A stretch of DNA of 64,000 bases from Muribaculaceae bacterium (GCA_017399915.1 JAFQAS010000058.1:124001-188000); one strand, 5' to 3'; shown: positions 35,315 to 44,669, numbered from the stretch's first letter. A program made the numbers and translations. Notes: generated by a model from the letters alone, not told the origin.

Positions 35315-35986
35315 GTGAAACGATTATTAATAACTTGTTATATTATTTTATGCTCGTTGAGTGTTTTTGCATTAACATACACACGAGAGTTGGAATCTAA
35401 AGCGAATAATGGAGATGCTCATTCCCAATATTTATTATGTCATTGTTATATTGATGGTTTAGGTATTGAGATTGATTATGATGAAGCTTTTATCTGGTGT
35501 GAAAAAGCTGCGCATCAAGGACACAAAAATGCGTTAACTCAAATGGGATATTTCTACTTTTGTGGAAAAGGAACAAAACAAGATGATAAGAAAGCATTTG
35601 ATTATTTTTATAAAGCTGCAAAGAAAGGTTGCCCCGATGCTCAATTTATGATGGCTCGTTGCTATAAAGAGGGGAGAGGCACTGCTAAAAATGACGATAA
35701 AGCTATTAAATTTTGCGAAAAATCGGCTTCTCAAGGGTTTGCAATGGCTCAGTGGTATTTAGGTGAGTGCTATAGCCGTGGAGATGGAGTAGAGAAAGAA
35801 TTGACAAAAGCAGAATTGTGGCTCAAAAAATCAGCCGAACAAGATTTCATGTATGCTCAATACTCATTGGGTATGTACTATAAAAATTATAGTAGGGCAA
35901 AAGATGCAAAAACAAAAGCAAAAGAATGGTTGGAAAAGGCCGCTGAACAAGGATGTGAATTGGCAAAAGAAGAATTGAAAAAGTAG
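35315..35986 (+). CDS. exported Sel1-repeat protein
   Basis: The 223-residue product starts on GTG and has a signal peptide (hydrophobic residues 3-18, ending SVFA). The rest is a run of about five Sel1 repeats of 36 residues, each with the pattern A..GH..A...LG..Y..G.G...D...A, for example MAQWYLGECYSRGDGVEKEL. The repeats form an alpha solenoid that binds proteins. The partner is unknown. It is monocistronic and converges with uvrA. No consensus promoter was found. Confidence 0.88.
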   Translation: MKRLLITCYIILCSLSVFALTYTRELESKANNGDAHSQYLLCHCYIDGLGIEIDYDEAFIWCEKAAHQGHKNALTQMGYFYFCGKGTKQDDKKAFDYFYKAAKKGCPDAQFMMARCYKEGRGTAKNDDKAIKFCEKSASQGFAMAQWYLGECYSRGDGVEKELTKAELWLKKSAEQDFMYAQYSLGMYYKNYSRAKDAKTKAKEWLEKAAEQGCELAKEELKK

Positions 35987-35995
35987 AAAGAATCA

Positions 35996-38836
35996 TTAGA
36001 GAACATTTGCAATATATTTAGCTGAAGGAGAATCTCCATTAGAGATTTCCTCGGGAGTTCCCATTGCTATTATTTTGCCTCCATTTTTCCCTCCACCGGG
36101 ACCCATATCGATTAGATAGTCAGCACATTTTAATACATCGAGATTGTGCTCTATAACAAGTACGGTATTTCCTTTGTCAACAAGTCGATTTAATACACTA
36201 AGTAAAGTCTTGATGTCTTCAAAATGAAGTCCGGTAGTAGGTTCATCAAGAATAAATAGAGTTTTCCCGGTGTCGCGTTTTGACAATTCAGTAGCAAGTT
36301 TAACTCGTTGGTTTTCTCCTCCCGAAAGAGTAGATGAAGGTTGTCCAAGCTTAATATATCCAAGTCCGATATCTTGTAAAACTTTAATTTTATTAAGTAT
36401 AGTGGGTATTCCCGAGAAAAATTCTACTGCTTGATTTATTGTCATATCAAGGACATCTGCGATTGATTTTCCTTTGAATCTAACTTCAAGAGTTTCACGA
36501 TTGTATCTGCGACCTCCACACACTTCGCATGGGACGAGCACGTCGGGAAGAAGATTCATTTCTATAGTGCGGTAGCCATTTCCATTGCAAACATCACATC
36601 TGCCTCCAGATACATTAAATGAAAATCGGCCGGGTTTATACCCACGAATTTTAGCTTCAGGAAGATTTACAAACAAAGAACGGATGTCAGAGAAAACTCC
36701 GGTATAAGTTGCCGGATTGGAACGTGGTGATTTCCCAAGAGGTGATTGGTCAACCGTAACGACTTTGTCAATATTCTCAAGCCCTAAAATTTCTTGATAA
36801 GGGAGTGGAGTTTGATTTGACCTATAAAACTTTTGGCTTAGGATAGGTTGTAATGTCGCATTTATAAGGCTTGATTTACCACTTCCCGAAACTCCGGCGA
36901 CACAAGTGAATGTGCCTAAAGGGAGTGATAGTGTTACGTCTTTAAGATTATGGCCACAACATCCTTTGAGAATTAGAGTGTTTCCATTCCCTTTTCGACG
37001 AAGTTTGGGTACTTCAATCCTTTTTTCTCCATTTAAATATTGTGCGGTTAAAGTAGATGTTTTTAACATCTCGGCAGGAGTGCCTTGAAATACAACTTTA
37101 CCCCCTTTTCGTCCGGCAAGAGGGCCAATGTCGATAATATAGTCTGCTTCAGTCATCATGTCTTGATCGTGCTCAACAACAATTATTGAGTTTGAAGCAT
37201 CTCGTAGACGTTTAAGTGAATTTATGAGCCGTTGATTATCGCGTTGATGTAGTCCAATGCTTGGCTCATCGAGAATATATAATACATTGACAAGCTCTGA
37301 ACCAAGTTGAGTTGCCAAACGAATACGTTGGCTTTCTCCTCCGGATAAAGTTGCAGAATTGCGATTTAAAGAAAGATAATCAAGGCCAACATCCACAAGA
37401 AAACGTAGTCGAGTGCGAATCTCTTTTAGGATTTCTGTTGCAATTATTGATTGTTGAGATGATAAATGCTTTTCAGCATTTTCAGCCCATTCAAGGAGAT
37501 CTGATATATCGAGTTTTGCTAAATCGGCAATGTTTTTATCTCCGATAAAGAAATGAAGCGCTTCTCGATTAAGCCTATTCCCATCACACTCTGGGCAAGT
37601 AGTTCGTGAGAAAAATTGCTCACTCCATTTCTGAGCAGCGGCACCGGCATCATCGCTTTGTTGCAATTCAATATATTTAATCAATCCTTCATAGGATTGA
37701 AAATAATTAGACAAACTCATTGTCTCATTTTTTATTGCAATTCGTTCGGTAGTGCCATTGAGTATGTCGTTTATCGCTTCATTGGGTAGGTCTTTTATTG
37801 GAGTCTTTATTGTGAAGCCATATTTTTGACATATCGCATCGATTTGCCAAAATATCATAGAATTTTTGTACTTCCCTAATGGAATAATACCTCCTTCATG
37901 TATCGAAAGGTTGGTGTCGGGGATAATTTTTGCTTGGTCAACTAAGTTGACGAAACCTAACCCTTTGCAACATTGACATGCTCCTTGTGGAGAATTGAAA
38001 GAAAAATTGTGAGGGGCAGGTTCCTTATATGATATTCCGCTTATAGGATCCATTAACATTTGACTATAATGATAAATCTTATCATCGTCAACGTCATAAA
38101 TCATTAATTGCTTGCCTCCTTGTTTTAGAGCGGTTGATATCGTGCTTTTTAATCGAGTGTCATCTTTACGATTAGCTTTAAGTCGATCTATTACTAATTC
38201 GATAGAGTGATTTTTATAACGATCAACTTTCATTCCAAAAGTTATTTCTTTTAACTCGCCATCGATTCTTACTGTTAGATATCCTTTTTTTCGTAGTTGC
38301 TCAAAGAGTTCCTTATAATGTCCTTTTCGATTCTTTACGATAGGGGCAAGTATATAAATCTTTCGATTCTCAAATTTCTCTAAAATAAGATCAACAATTT
38401 TTTCTTCGGTATATTTAATCATAGGCTCTCCCGAAATATAGCTGCGAGCTTGCCCCACACGAGCAAATAGCAGTCGTAAAAAATCATATATTTCGGTTGT
38501 TGTGCCTATTGTACTTCGAGGGTTCTTATTAACAGTTTTTTGTTCAATTGCTATAACCGGACTTAAACCTGAGATATAGTCAACATCGGGACGCTCAAGT
38601 GTCCCCAGCATATTACGAGCATAGCTTGAGAATGTTTCAATGTATCTTCGTTGCCCTTCAGCAAAAATGGTGTCAAATGCCAAAGAAGACTTTCCACTAC
38701 CACTTAACCCTGTTATTACCGTGAGTTTGTTGTGAGGGATTGTTACATCAATATTTTTAAGATTATGCACACGAGCACCGATAACCGTTAGATTATCGAT
38801 GTATTCCTCGTCGGTATATTGATTGCTATTTGACAT
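35996..38836 (-). CDS. uvrA: excinuclease ABC subunit A
   Basis: The 946-residue product is full length. It has two ABC modules: Walker A GLSGSGKSSLAFD (about 43-55) with signature LSGGESQRIRLATQLG, and Walker A GVSGSGKSSLINA (about 645-657) with signature LSGGENQRVKLATELS and FILDEPTTGLHFED. Zinc-finger cysteine pairs lie in ACQCCKGLG and CPECDGNRL, and in CDVCNGNG and CEVCGGRR. It recognises DNA damage with UvrB. It is the third gene after the type B sorting-domain protein and the lytic transglycosylase, 12 bp downstream. Confidence 0.97.
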   Translation of the reverse strand: MSNSNQYTDEEYIDNLTVIGARVHNLKNIDVTIPHNKLTVITGLSGSGKSSLAFDTIFAEGQRRYIETFSSYARNMLGTLERPDVDYISGLSPVIAIEQKTVNKNPRSTIGTTTEIYDFLRLLFARVGQARSYISGEPMIKYTEEKIVDLILEKFENRKIYILAPIVKNRKGHYKELFEQLRKKGYLTVRIDGELKEITFGMKVDRYKNHSIELVIDRLKANRKDDTRLKSTISTALKQGGKQLMIYDVDDDKIYHYSQMLMDPISGISYKEPAPHNFSFNSPQGACQCCKGLGFVNLVDQAKIIPDTNLSIHEGGIIPLGKYKNSMIFWQIDAICQKYGFTIKTPIKDLPNEAINDILNGTTERIAIKNETMSLSNYFQSYEGLIKYIELQQSDDAGAAAQKWSEQFFSRTTCPECDGNRLNREALHFFIGDKNIADLAKLDISDLLEWAENAEKHLSSQQSIIATEILKEIRTRLRFLVDVGLDYLSLNRNSATLSGGESQRIRLATQLGSELVNVLYILDEPSIGLHQRDNQRLINSLKRLRDASNSIIVVEHDQDMMTEADYIIDIGPLAGRKGGKVVFQGTPAEMLKTSTLTAQYLNGEKRIEVPKLRRKGNGNTLILKGCCGHNLKDVTLSLPLGTFTCVAGVSGSGKSSLINATLQPILSQKFYRSNQTPLPYQEILGLENIDKVVTVDQSPLGKSPRSNPATYTGVFSDIRSLFVNLPEAKIRGYKPGRFSFNVSGGRCDVCNGNGYRTIEMNLLPDVLVPCEVCGGRRYNRETLEVRFKGKSIADVLDMTINQAVEFFSGIPTILNKIKVLQDIGLGYIKLGQPSSTLSGGENQRVKLATELSKRDTGKTLFILDEPTTGLHFEDIKTLLSVLNRLVDKGNTVLVIEHNLDVLKCADYLIDMGPGGGKNGGKIIAMGTPEEISNGDSPSAKYIANVL

Positions 38837-38848
38837 TGATTATTGAAA

Positions 38849-39775
38849 TTATTTTCCAACCCAAGAGGGATTATAAACATTCTTTTTTTGAGAAGAACGA
38901 TATAATGATTCTTTTTTAGGAACTTTTACCTTGTATACTTTGCCTGAGGCATTTTTCAGATATTTTGCTTGAATCCAAGGATTTTGTTCTCGTAATTGAG
39001 CGTAAGTTATTCCATGGCTTTTTGCCCAAGTGACCCAATCTGAAATAGGGGTGCTTACTTCTACGATTTCACACTCTATTGGTTGATATAATTGTTCTTC
39101 TGTAACATAAAAACCATAATCTCGAGGATTTTCAAGAATTAGTTTGTATGCGAGAATTCGGAACATATATCGAGATGTTTCTGAAACCAAGTGTAAATCA
39201 AATGCCGATGTGGCTTGTTGTTTAGATAACTCAGATGTTATACGGCCATTTCCTGCATTATAAGCGCAAGCGACTGATTCCCAGTTGCCATATTTTTCAT
39301 ATGAATCTAAAAGGTATTTGCACGCGGCAACAGTGGATTTTTCGATATTTAGGCGTTCATCGACATAATCATTAATTTCAAGACCATAAGAGCGACCGGT
39401 CGCAGGAATAAATTGCCATAACCCTGCAGCTTTTGCCGGCGAATAAGCTCGAGTGTCAAGCATACTTTCGGTGCATGCGAGATAAAGGAAATCAAGAGGA
39501 AGCCCATTCTCTTTTAAAATAGGAGCTAATATAGGAAAAAAACGATTTGCTCGTTTTAGTGTTAAAAGAGTGCTACCATGAGTGTATGTTAGAGAAGAGA
39601 GTTCTCGATCAAGACGTTCAAACATATCGATGCGATCGAGGTCAATCTTTTGATTGGCAAATGTTATTGTCTTAGGTACTACAGGATTGTATACTTTTGA
39701 AAAATTTAGTGGTTCTTGTGCGAATGTAGTGAAAAATGTGATTAACGCAATAGCGCTGAGAATGGTTCTATTCAT
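38849..39775 (-). CDS. exported lytic transglycosylase (SLT domain)
   Basis: The 308-residue product has a signal peptide (residues 1-19, ending TFAQ) and an SLT/goose-lysozyme-type domain with LDFLYLACTESMLDTRAYSPAKAAGLWQF (about 94-122), whose Glu is the expected catalytic acid, and YNAGNGRI (about 171-178). The C-terminal part (about 250-300, ITYAQLREQNPWI...VYKVKVPKK) resembles a degenerate LysM-like or MltD tail. It cleaves peptidoglycan without hydrolysis. It starts 3 bp after the type B sorting-domain gene, so the two may act together at the envelope. Confidence 0.9.
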   Translation of the reverse strand: MNRTILSAIALITFFTTFAQEPLNFSKVYNPVVPKTITFANQKIDLDRIDMFERLDRELSSLTYTHGSTLLTLKRANRFFPILAPILKENGLPLDFLYLACTESMLDTRAYSPAKAAGLWQFIPATGRSYGLEINDYVDERLNIEKSTVAACKYLLDSYEKYGNWESVACAYNAGNGRITSELSKQQATSAFDLHLVSETSRYMFRILAYKLILENPRDYGFYVTEEQLYQPIECEIVEVSTPISDWVTWAKSHGITYAQLREQNPWIQAKYLKNASGKVYKVKVPKKESLYRSSQKKNVYNPSWVGK

Positions 39776-39778
39776 AAT

Positions 39779-41110
39779 TTATTCTGTTGGTGTTGTAGTG
39801 GTACCGGTAGCACCTTTATATTTAATGATATTTATATCTCCGCTTAGATTATATTTCTTCCCATCTGATCCTTCGGCTTTAATTACATAGTAATAAACAC
39901 CCGATGGGACAAATTTGCCATTATGTTTGCCATCCCAGCCTTGTGAAGGGTCGGTTAGCTCTGCAACCTTGATTCCCCAACGATTAAAAATATGGCATTC
40001 AAATGATATTAGGGATTTGTAACTTACTTTCCATTCATCATTAACCCCTTCAGTAGCATCGGGAGAGAATGCATTGGGGCATTCAAGGCGAGATTCGCCA
40101 ATGAATACTTCATAGGTATCGCTATAATAGTTGCATGTCCCTGATGCATTACTTGCGACAAATCTCACATATGTAGTGCCATATTCGCGGAATGTATATG
40201 TAGTGATAGCTTCGTTAATGCGCATAGTTATGTTTTCAAATTCCGAGTCATCTGACATTTGCCATTCTTGGAATATAGCGGCATCTGTGCAAATAGCTTT
40301 AAATTCGATTTCACATGGAGCCGAGCCGCCAAGAGCGGTCTCGTCTTTTTGTTCGTTATCATTTTCGCGCAATGTTTGTGTTGCGCTTGTTTTTGCTTCT
40401 ACAGCATTGGTTGTGAATCGTTCGCTTGAGATGACCGAATACTCATTCCATTGTTTTAGATATTTGTCGCCACTCAATGTGAACTCGGTGTCGCAAAACG
40501 GAGCTGTTGTGCGCAATGTGCTATTTAGGTATGCAAAAGACTTCTCGGCAACCACTTGGTCATAACTTTCAGAAGATTCATCATATTGCAAAGTATAATA
40601 GCTCAATTTAACATCTCGGTCAAGTTCTTTGGCTTGCCCATTGATTGTGTAGTATATAATGCGGTCGGCATTGCCTGTAAAGATTAATTCGGCAACATCG
40701 CATTCTTGTTGAGCAGTAAATCCTAATGATGATAGTTGTAGTTGATGTAACGAATAATCAACAACCCAGCAGTAGTAACGATTGTTCCCTTCTTCAATTA
40801 TATATCCCATGTCGCCACTTCCGGTAAGGTTTATAGTGTAGTTCTTCCCGTTTTGCTTAACTCCGGCAACTTCTTGGGCGTATCCTCCACCGAGATTGCT
40901 GTACTTATACCAAGTTACGGGTGAAGTTGTTGTGGCGGTATATGTCATTTGTACTCCATTTAGATTGTGGAGAACAAATATGTCTTTAAGTCCGGTAGAT
41001 GCTTCGGGCTTTTCTGAAATCGCTTTGAGGTTTGTTCCAGAAAATGAAATTGCTGCATTTATTGTGCCGCACATCATTAATGTTATTATTGAGATGAAAA
41101 AGGCTCTCAT
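39779..41110 (-). CDS. exported protein with type B (gliding-motility) type IX sorting domain
   Basis: The 443-residue product has a signal peptide (residues 1-19) and a C-terminal domain of about 80 residues with the type B signature: CPNAFSPDATEGVNDEWKV, FECHIFNRWGIKVAEL, WDGKHNGKFVPSGVYYYVI. Such domains direct export through the type IX system with PorP/SprF-like partners. An Ig-like or PKD-like part (about 265-345) precedes it. The rest is unassigned. It is first in the run with the lytic transglycosylase and uvrA. PorD-like DUF4835 at 6191 fits the presence of the secretion system. Confidence 0.85.
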   Translation of the reverse strand: MRAFFISIITLMMCGTINAAISFSGTNLKAISEKPEASTGLKDIFVLHNLNGVQMTYTATTTSPVTWYKYSNLGGGYAQEVAGVKQNGKNYTINLTGSGDMGYIIEEGNNRYYCWVVDYSLHQLQLSSLGFTAQQECDVAELIFTGNADRIIYYTINGQAKELDRDVKLSYYTLQYDESSESYDQVVAEKSFAYLNSTLRTTAPFCDTEFTLSGDKYLKQWNEYSVISSERFTTNAVEAKTSATQTLRENDNEQKDETALGGSAPCEIEFKAICTDAAIFQEWQMSDDSEFENITMRINEAITTYTFREYGTTYVRFVASNASGTCNYYSDTYEVFIGESRLECPNAFSPDATEGVNDEWKVSYKSLISFECHIFNRWGIKVAELTDPSQGWDGKHNGKFVPSGVYYYVIKAEGSDGKKYNLSGDINIIKYKGATGTTTTPTE

Positions 41111-41146
41111 TGTTAGGCGTCTTTTATTGTAAAAATATTTATCCTA

Positions 41147-41154
41147 CAAAGATA
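41147..41154 (-). promoter_or_regulatory. promoter (-7 element) of the sorting-domain/transglycosylase/uvrA run
   Basis: TATCTTTG on the minus strand, 36 nt before the ATG at 41110, matches TAnnTTTG. Confidence 0.55.
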
Positions 41155-41263
41155 GTAAACTTCGACAACAATTTGACAATACTTAAAATAATAATGGATA
41201 ATTTATCTTGTTTTTAGTAAAAAAGTTGTAAATTCGCAGAGTCGCAATATTAAGATTTGCGTT

Positions 41264-41521
41264 ATGAATAAATTTAAGCAATGGTTATCTCGTTTGTCGT
41301 TTCGCACGGGGATTATATTGATAATTGCGTGTGTGATATGTTATATACTATCATTTGCTCAGATATTGTTGCCAATAAGTGTCACTGCAAAGGGAGTGCT
41401 GTGGGCGGTGTTTTTTGGATTGGCGAAAACGTTTCAGTATAGCGCATTATTGGTATTGGGAGCCGAAGGTGTAAAACGAGTTAAATCATGGTGGAAAAAT
41501 AAAAAAATAGAAAAGAAATGA
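41264..41521 (+). CDS. small two-helix membrane protein, possibly transporter-suffix type
   Basis: The 85-residue product has two hydrophobic helices (about 14-36 and 44-66) between basic ends, closing with VKRVKSWWKNKKIEKK. The layout (LILLII..., short loop, FGLAKTFQYSALLVLGAEGVKRVK) resembles the small transporter-suffix family found as separate proteins or appended to RND proteins. That match is tentative. Its stop overlaps the start of the next gene as ATGA (41518-41521), so the two are translationally coupled. Confidence 0.65.
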   Translation: MNKFKQWLSRLSFRTGIILIIACVICYILSFAQILLPISVTAKGVLWAVFFGLAKTFQYSALLVLGAEGVKRVKSWWKNKKIEKK

Positions 41522-42249
41522 AATTACGTGTCCTATTATTTGCAGTATTGAGTTTTGTGTTTACACAAGTTTTGTGGTCGGCAAATACAAGACTATCAAT
41601 TCTTAGACCTACAAGTTCAGTAACTCATCAATGGGAATATTTGCCATCAGGAAAAACTGTAACACAGCAAGGTATTGGCCAAAAACAGTATCCACTTGTT
41701 CAATTTCCTGAAGTTACATATTTGCAATCAGAATTAATTCCTATTGAAGGATGTGATATGGGTGTGTCGGTGCGCTATTATGTGTCAACTGTGGATACGC
41801 ATGCAATAAAATTTGAACTAATCGATGCTACTGGAAATGTGATATATTCCTATGTCAATGATAAACCGGATTTAAACGCATCAACAATGACAATCGGTGA
41901 TAAGATTGATATAGGAATTATAGAAGGAGTGGATAAGGCACGTATAAGATTGTCACTATCAGATGCATATAGTGAAAAAGAGGCGATATATATAGATGAA
42001 ATGGAATTGTATTCCAAGAATGGAGCTGGTATAAATGATATAATAATATTAGACCCAATAAAATTAAATATTGAGCCACAAACTTTGATTGTAAATAGCA
42101 ACAAAAGTGTTGAGGTTAAGGTATTCTCATTAAACGGTATGCTAGTGAGAAAAAATGCGATTTGCTCAGGCACAAATCGCATTATATTATCAGCCGGATT
42201 CTATATAATTGAAATTGATGACAAAAGATATAAGGTCGTTATTCCTTAA
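41518..42249 (+). CDS. exported protein with C-terminal type A-like sorting domain
   Basis: The 243-residue product has a signal peptide (residues 1-20, ending LWSA), a beta-rich middle (about 40-170), and a C-terminal domain of about 70 residues with VKVFSLNGMLVRK (about 198-210), LSAGFYIIEIDDKRYKVVIP. This is the pattern of type IX sorting domains of type A. The cargo function is unknown. It is coupled to the small membrane protein upstream. Its stop overlaps the stop of the opposing aguB (42246-42249). Confidence 0.8.
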   Translation: MKLRVLLFAVLSFVFTQVLWSANTRLSILRPTSSVTHQWEYLPSGKTVTQQGIGQKQYPLVQFPEVTYLQSELIPIEGCDMGVSVRYYVSTVDTHAIKFELIDATGNVIYSYVNDKPDLNASTMTIGDKIDIGIIEGVDKARIRLSLSDAYSEKEAIYIDEMELYSKNGAGINDIIILDPIKLNIEPQTLIVNSNKSVEVKVFSLNGMLVRKNAICSGTNRIILSAGFYIIEIDDKRYKVVIP

Positions 42250-43133
42250 TCAAGGAAACGAGAAGTTATTCCATTATATGCATCTATGCGACGGTCGCGT
42301 AGGAATGGCCACCAACGGCGCACGTTTTCAGAGCGCTGCATATCAATATCAATAACAGTTTCTATTTCAGCGTCGGATGGTGCGTTGAATAAAAATTCTC
42401 CTTGAGGACCGGCAACAAAACTACTTCCCCAAAATAGTATCCCATTGGTGTTGCCCGAAGGGTCTGGTTCATGACCGACACGATTAACCGATACAACAGG
42501 TAGCCCATTGGCAACAGCATGAGCGCGTTGAATTGTTATCCATGCTTCGCGTTGGCGTGCTTGCTCATCAAGAGTGTCGCTACTTTCCCATCCAATTGCT
42601 GTGGGGTAAATCAAAATCTCAGCACCACGAAGAGCCATTAGGCGAGCTGCCTCAGGGTACCATTGATCCCAGCATACCAATACTCCAAGTCGTCCAACCG
42701 ATGTGTTAATCGGCTCAAATCCTAAATCTCCCGGGGTGAAGTAGAATTTTTCATAATAAGCAGGGTCATCGGGAATGTGCATTTTGCGGTATTTCCCTGC
42801 GATTGAACCATCTTTTTCAAAAACGACCGCTGTGTTATGATATAATCCGGGAGCTCTACGTTCAAATAAAGATGTTACAATTACGACTTTTAATTCTTTT
42901 GCTAATGAGGCATAAAAATCAGTCGTAGACGAGGGTATATTAATCGCAAGATTGCAATTGTCGGTAGTTTCTACTTGACAAAAGTATAGAGAATCATGCA
43001 ATTCTTGATTGACAATTAGTTCCGCTCCTTGTGCAGCTAATTCTCTTATCTTTTTTGCCAATCTGTTTTTATTATCTTCAATGTCGGCTGTATTATTTTG
43101 TTGTATAATGCCGGTTTGTAATATTCGTGCCAT
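42246..43133 (-). CDS. aguB: N-carbamoylputrescine amidase
   Basis: The 295-residue product is a nitrilase-superfamily amidase with the Glu-Lys-Cys triad in LIVNQELHDSLYF (about 39-51), GKYRKMHIPDDPAYYEKFYF (about 111-130) and GVLVCWDQWYPEAARLMA (about 145-162). The sequence around the Lys is characteristic of the agmatine branch. It converts N-carbamoylputrescine to putrescine. The start is 2 bp after the aguA stop. Confidence 0.94.
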   Translation of the reverse strand: MARILQTGIIQQNNTADIEDNKNRLAKKIRELAAQGAELIVNQELHDSLYFCQVETTDNCNLAINIPSSTTDFYASLAKELKVVIVTSLFERRAPGLYHNTAVVFEKDGSIAGKYRKMHIPDDPAYYEKFYFTPGDLGFEPINTSVGRLGVLVCWDQWYPEAARLMALRGAEILIYPTAIGWESSDTLDEQARQREAWITIQRAHAVANGLPVVSVNRVGHEPDPSGNTNGILFWGSSFVAGPQGEFLFNAPSDAEIETVIDIDMQRSENVRRWWPFLRDRRIDAYNGITSRFLD

Positions 43134-43135
43134 AG

Positions 43136-44170
43136 TTATAATATTTCTTTAGGTAGTTGCATTGTGATGCAGTGAAGTGAGCCATGTTGCTTTATCAATG
43201 CATTACAATCAACGGTTATTATTTTATGATTAGGAAATGCAATTGCCATATTTTGGATAGCTAATAAATCTTTTTGAGGTTGATTATATATAGGCATTAT
43301 GACAGACTCCTTCATAATCAAAAAGTTTGCATATGTAGCAGGAAGCCTCGTTCCATCTTCATCAAATATAGGGTCGGGTAGAGGTAGTTCAATGAGATTG
43401 AAAGGAATGTTTTCAATGTTGGTGAAATTCATTAATTGCTTTTTCATCGCCAATAGAGCATCGTAATGAATATCAGTGGGGTCATCGGTGCTTACATATA
43501 CAATAGTGTTATTGGGAGCTAATCGAGCTAACGTATCAATATGGCTGTCGGTATCATCGCCTTCAAGGAAGCCGTAGTCAAGCCATAAAATCTTTTTCAG
43601 ACCAAATTGAGAGGAAATATAATGCTCGATTTCTTCTTTAGATAAATCGCCATTGCGGTTGGGAGATAATAGACATTCTGATGTTGTTAACATCAAGCCA
43701 TTTCCGTCACTTTCGATAGCTCCTCCTTCAAGGGTAAATCCCATGCAATTATTATAGATTCCTTTTAGTATGCCTTTTTTTATTAATTCACGTGTAATGA
43801 GGTTATCTTTACAAGCCGCAAATTTAAGTCCCCATCCATTGAATTGAAAATCATTGAGAATAAATTCTCCATTGGGATTTATCGTTGAGATAACACCAAA
43901 GTCTCTAGCCCAAGTGTCGTTGGTGTCTATGTCGACATATCTTATTTGAGATTGGTCGAGGTCTTTAAGTTGTTGTCGTGGAATAGAGGTGTCGGGTGTA
44001 ACAATGATGACATCAGTTTCTTGAGTAATAGCTTTTACTATATTAATATAGCAAAAAGTAACCTCGTCGAGCATATATGCCCAATCGCTGTTTTTGTGAG
44101 GCCATGATAGCAATATTGCCCCATTTGATTCCCATTCAGCGGGAAGACGTAATGTTGATTTTCGTTGCAT
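43136..44170 (-). CDS. aguA: agmatine deiminase
   Basis: The 344-residue product belongs to the peptidyl-arginine/agmatine deiminase family. Conserved parts are LPAEWESNGAILLSWPH (about 9-25), NDTWARDFG (about 83-91), FTLEGGAIESDG (about 145-156), SHIDTLARLAP (about 208-218) and the catalytic Cys near the C terminus in QHGSLHCITMQ. It converts agmatine to N-carbamoylputrescine, the substrate of the neighbouring aguB. The family also includes protein deiminases, but length and partner support agmatine. Confidence 0.94.
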   Translation of the reverse strand: MQRKSTLRLPAEWESNGAILLSWPHKNSDWAYMLDEVTFCYINIVKAITQETDVIIVTPDTSIPRQQLKDLDQSQIRYVDIDTNDTWARDFGVISTINPNGEFILNDFQFNGWGLKFAACKDNLITRELIKKGILKGIYNNCMGFTLEGGAIESDGNGLMLTTSECLLSPNRNGDLSKEEIEHYISSQFGLKKILWLDYGFLEGDDTDSHIDTLARLAPNNTIVYVSTDDPTDIHYDALLAMKKQLMNFTNIENIPFNLIELPLPDPIFDEDGTRLPATYANFLIMKESVIMPIYNQPQKDLLAIQNMAIAFPNHKIITVDCNALIKQHGSLHCITMQLPKEIL

Positions 44171-44176
44171 TTATAG

Positions 44177-44410
44177 TTATTCGTCAAAATCATTAAGAGA
44201 TTCCCAAACAGAATTTTGAGAACGCATATAATCTTCGCAATAATCCAAAAAACCATTTTTTTCACTGCTGCCAACAGAATGACACCACTCTTCATATTCA
44301 TCATTAAGAAAGTCATCTTCGGCAATCATTTTTTTGAACTCATTTTCGGCAATATCAATACTCCCATATTGAGCTAATAATGAGTTGAAAAATTGTGTTA
44401 TATCTGTCAT
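44177..44410 (-). CDS. small acidic protein upstream of aguA, function unknown
   Basis: An ATG at 44410 gives 77 residues starting MTDITQFFNSLLAQYGSIDI, followed by aromatic and acidic sequence (FLNDEYEEWCHSVG) and ending ESLNDFDE. A longer frame to 44500 would cross a promoter, so the shorter start is preferred. I know no family for it. It ends 6 bp before aguA and shares its transcript, so a link to agmatine metabolism is possible but unproven. Confidence 0.7.
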   Translation of the reverse strand: MTDITQFFNSLLAQYGSIDIAENEFKKMIAEDDFLNDEYEEWCHSVGSSEKNGFLDYCEDYMRSQNSVWESLNDFDE

Positions 44411-44464
44411 TATATATAAATTTTGTTTGGCTGTGAGTATTTGCAAAGAGAAATAAATATACTT

Positions 44465-44472
44465 CAAAAGTA
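44465..44472 (-). promoter_or_regulatory. promoter (-7 element) of the small protein-aguA-aguB operon
   Basis: TACTTTTG on the minus strand, 54 nt before the ATG at 44410. It is the only TAnnTTTG match in this gap on this strand. Confidence 0.5.
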
Positions 44473-44612
44473 ATATTAAAAATCGAAATTGCAAAATCAT
44501 GCGATGGAAGTATTAAATAGTAAATGATTAAATTTTGGTATTACGGAATGAATTCCCGGTAATTTAATAATGTTTTGTTTGTGTGTGCAAGAATGTTGCC
44601 CATGATTGTGCC

Positions 44613-44620
44613 TATATTTG
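44613..44620 (+). promoter_or_regulatory. promoter (-7 element) of the 44670 gene
   Basis: TATATTTG, 49 nt before the ATG at 44670. The upstream element is not clear. Confidence 0.55.
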
Positions 44621-44669
44621 CATCGTAATTAAAAACAAATAGATTATTAACCTATAAAACAAAATAAAG

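Noticed and set aside
44411-44500. 30-codon hydrophobic extension of the small gene before aguA, which would give a membrane anchor
   Set aside because: It crosses the promoter element at 44465-44472. The ATG at 44410 is better placed, and the extension composition is that of an AT-rich gap.
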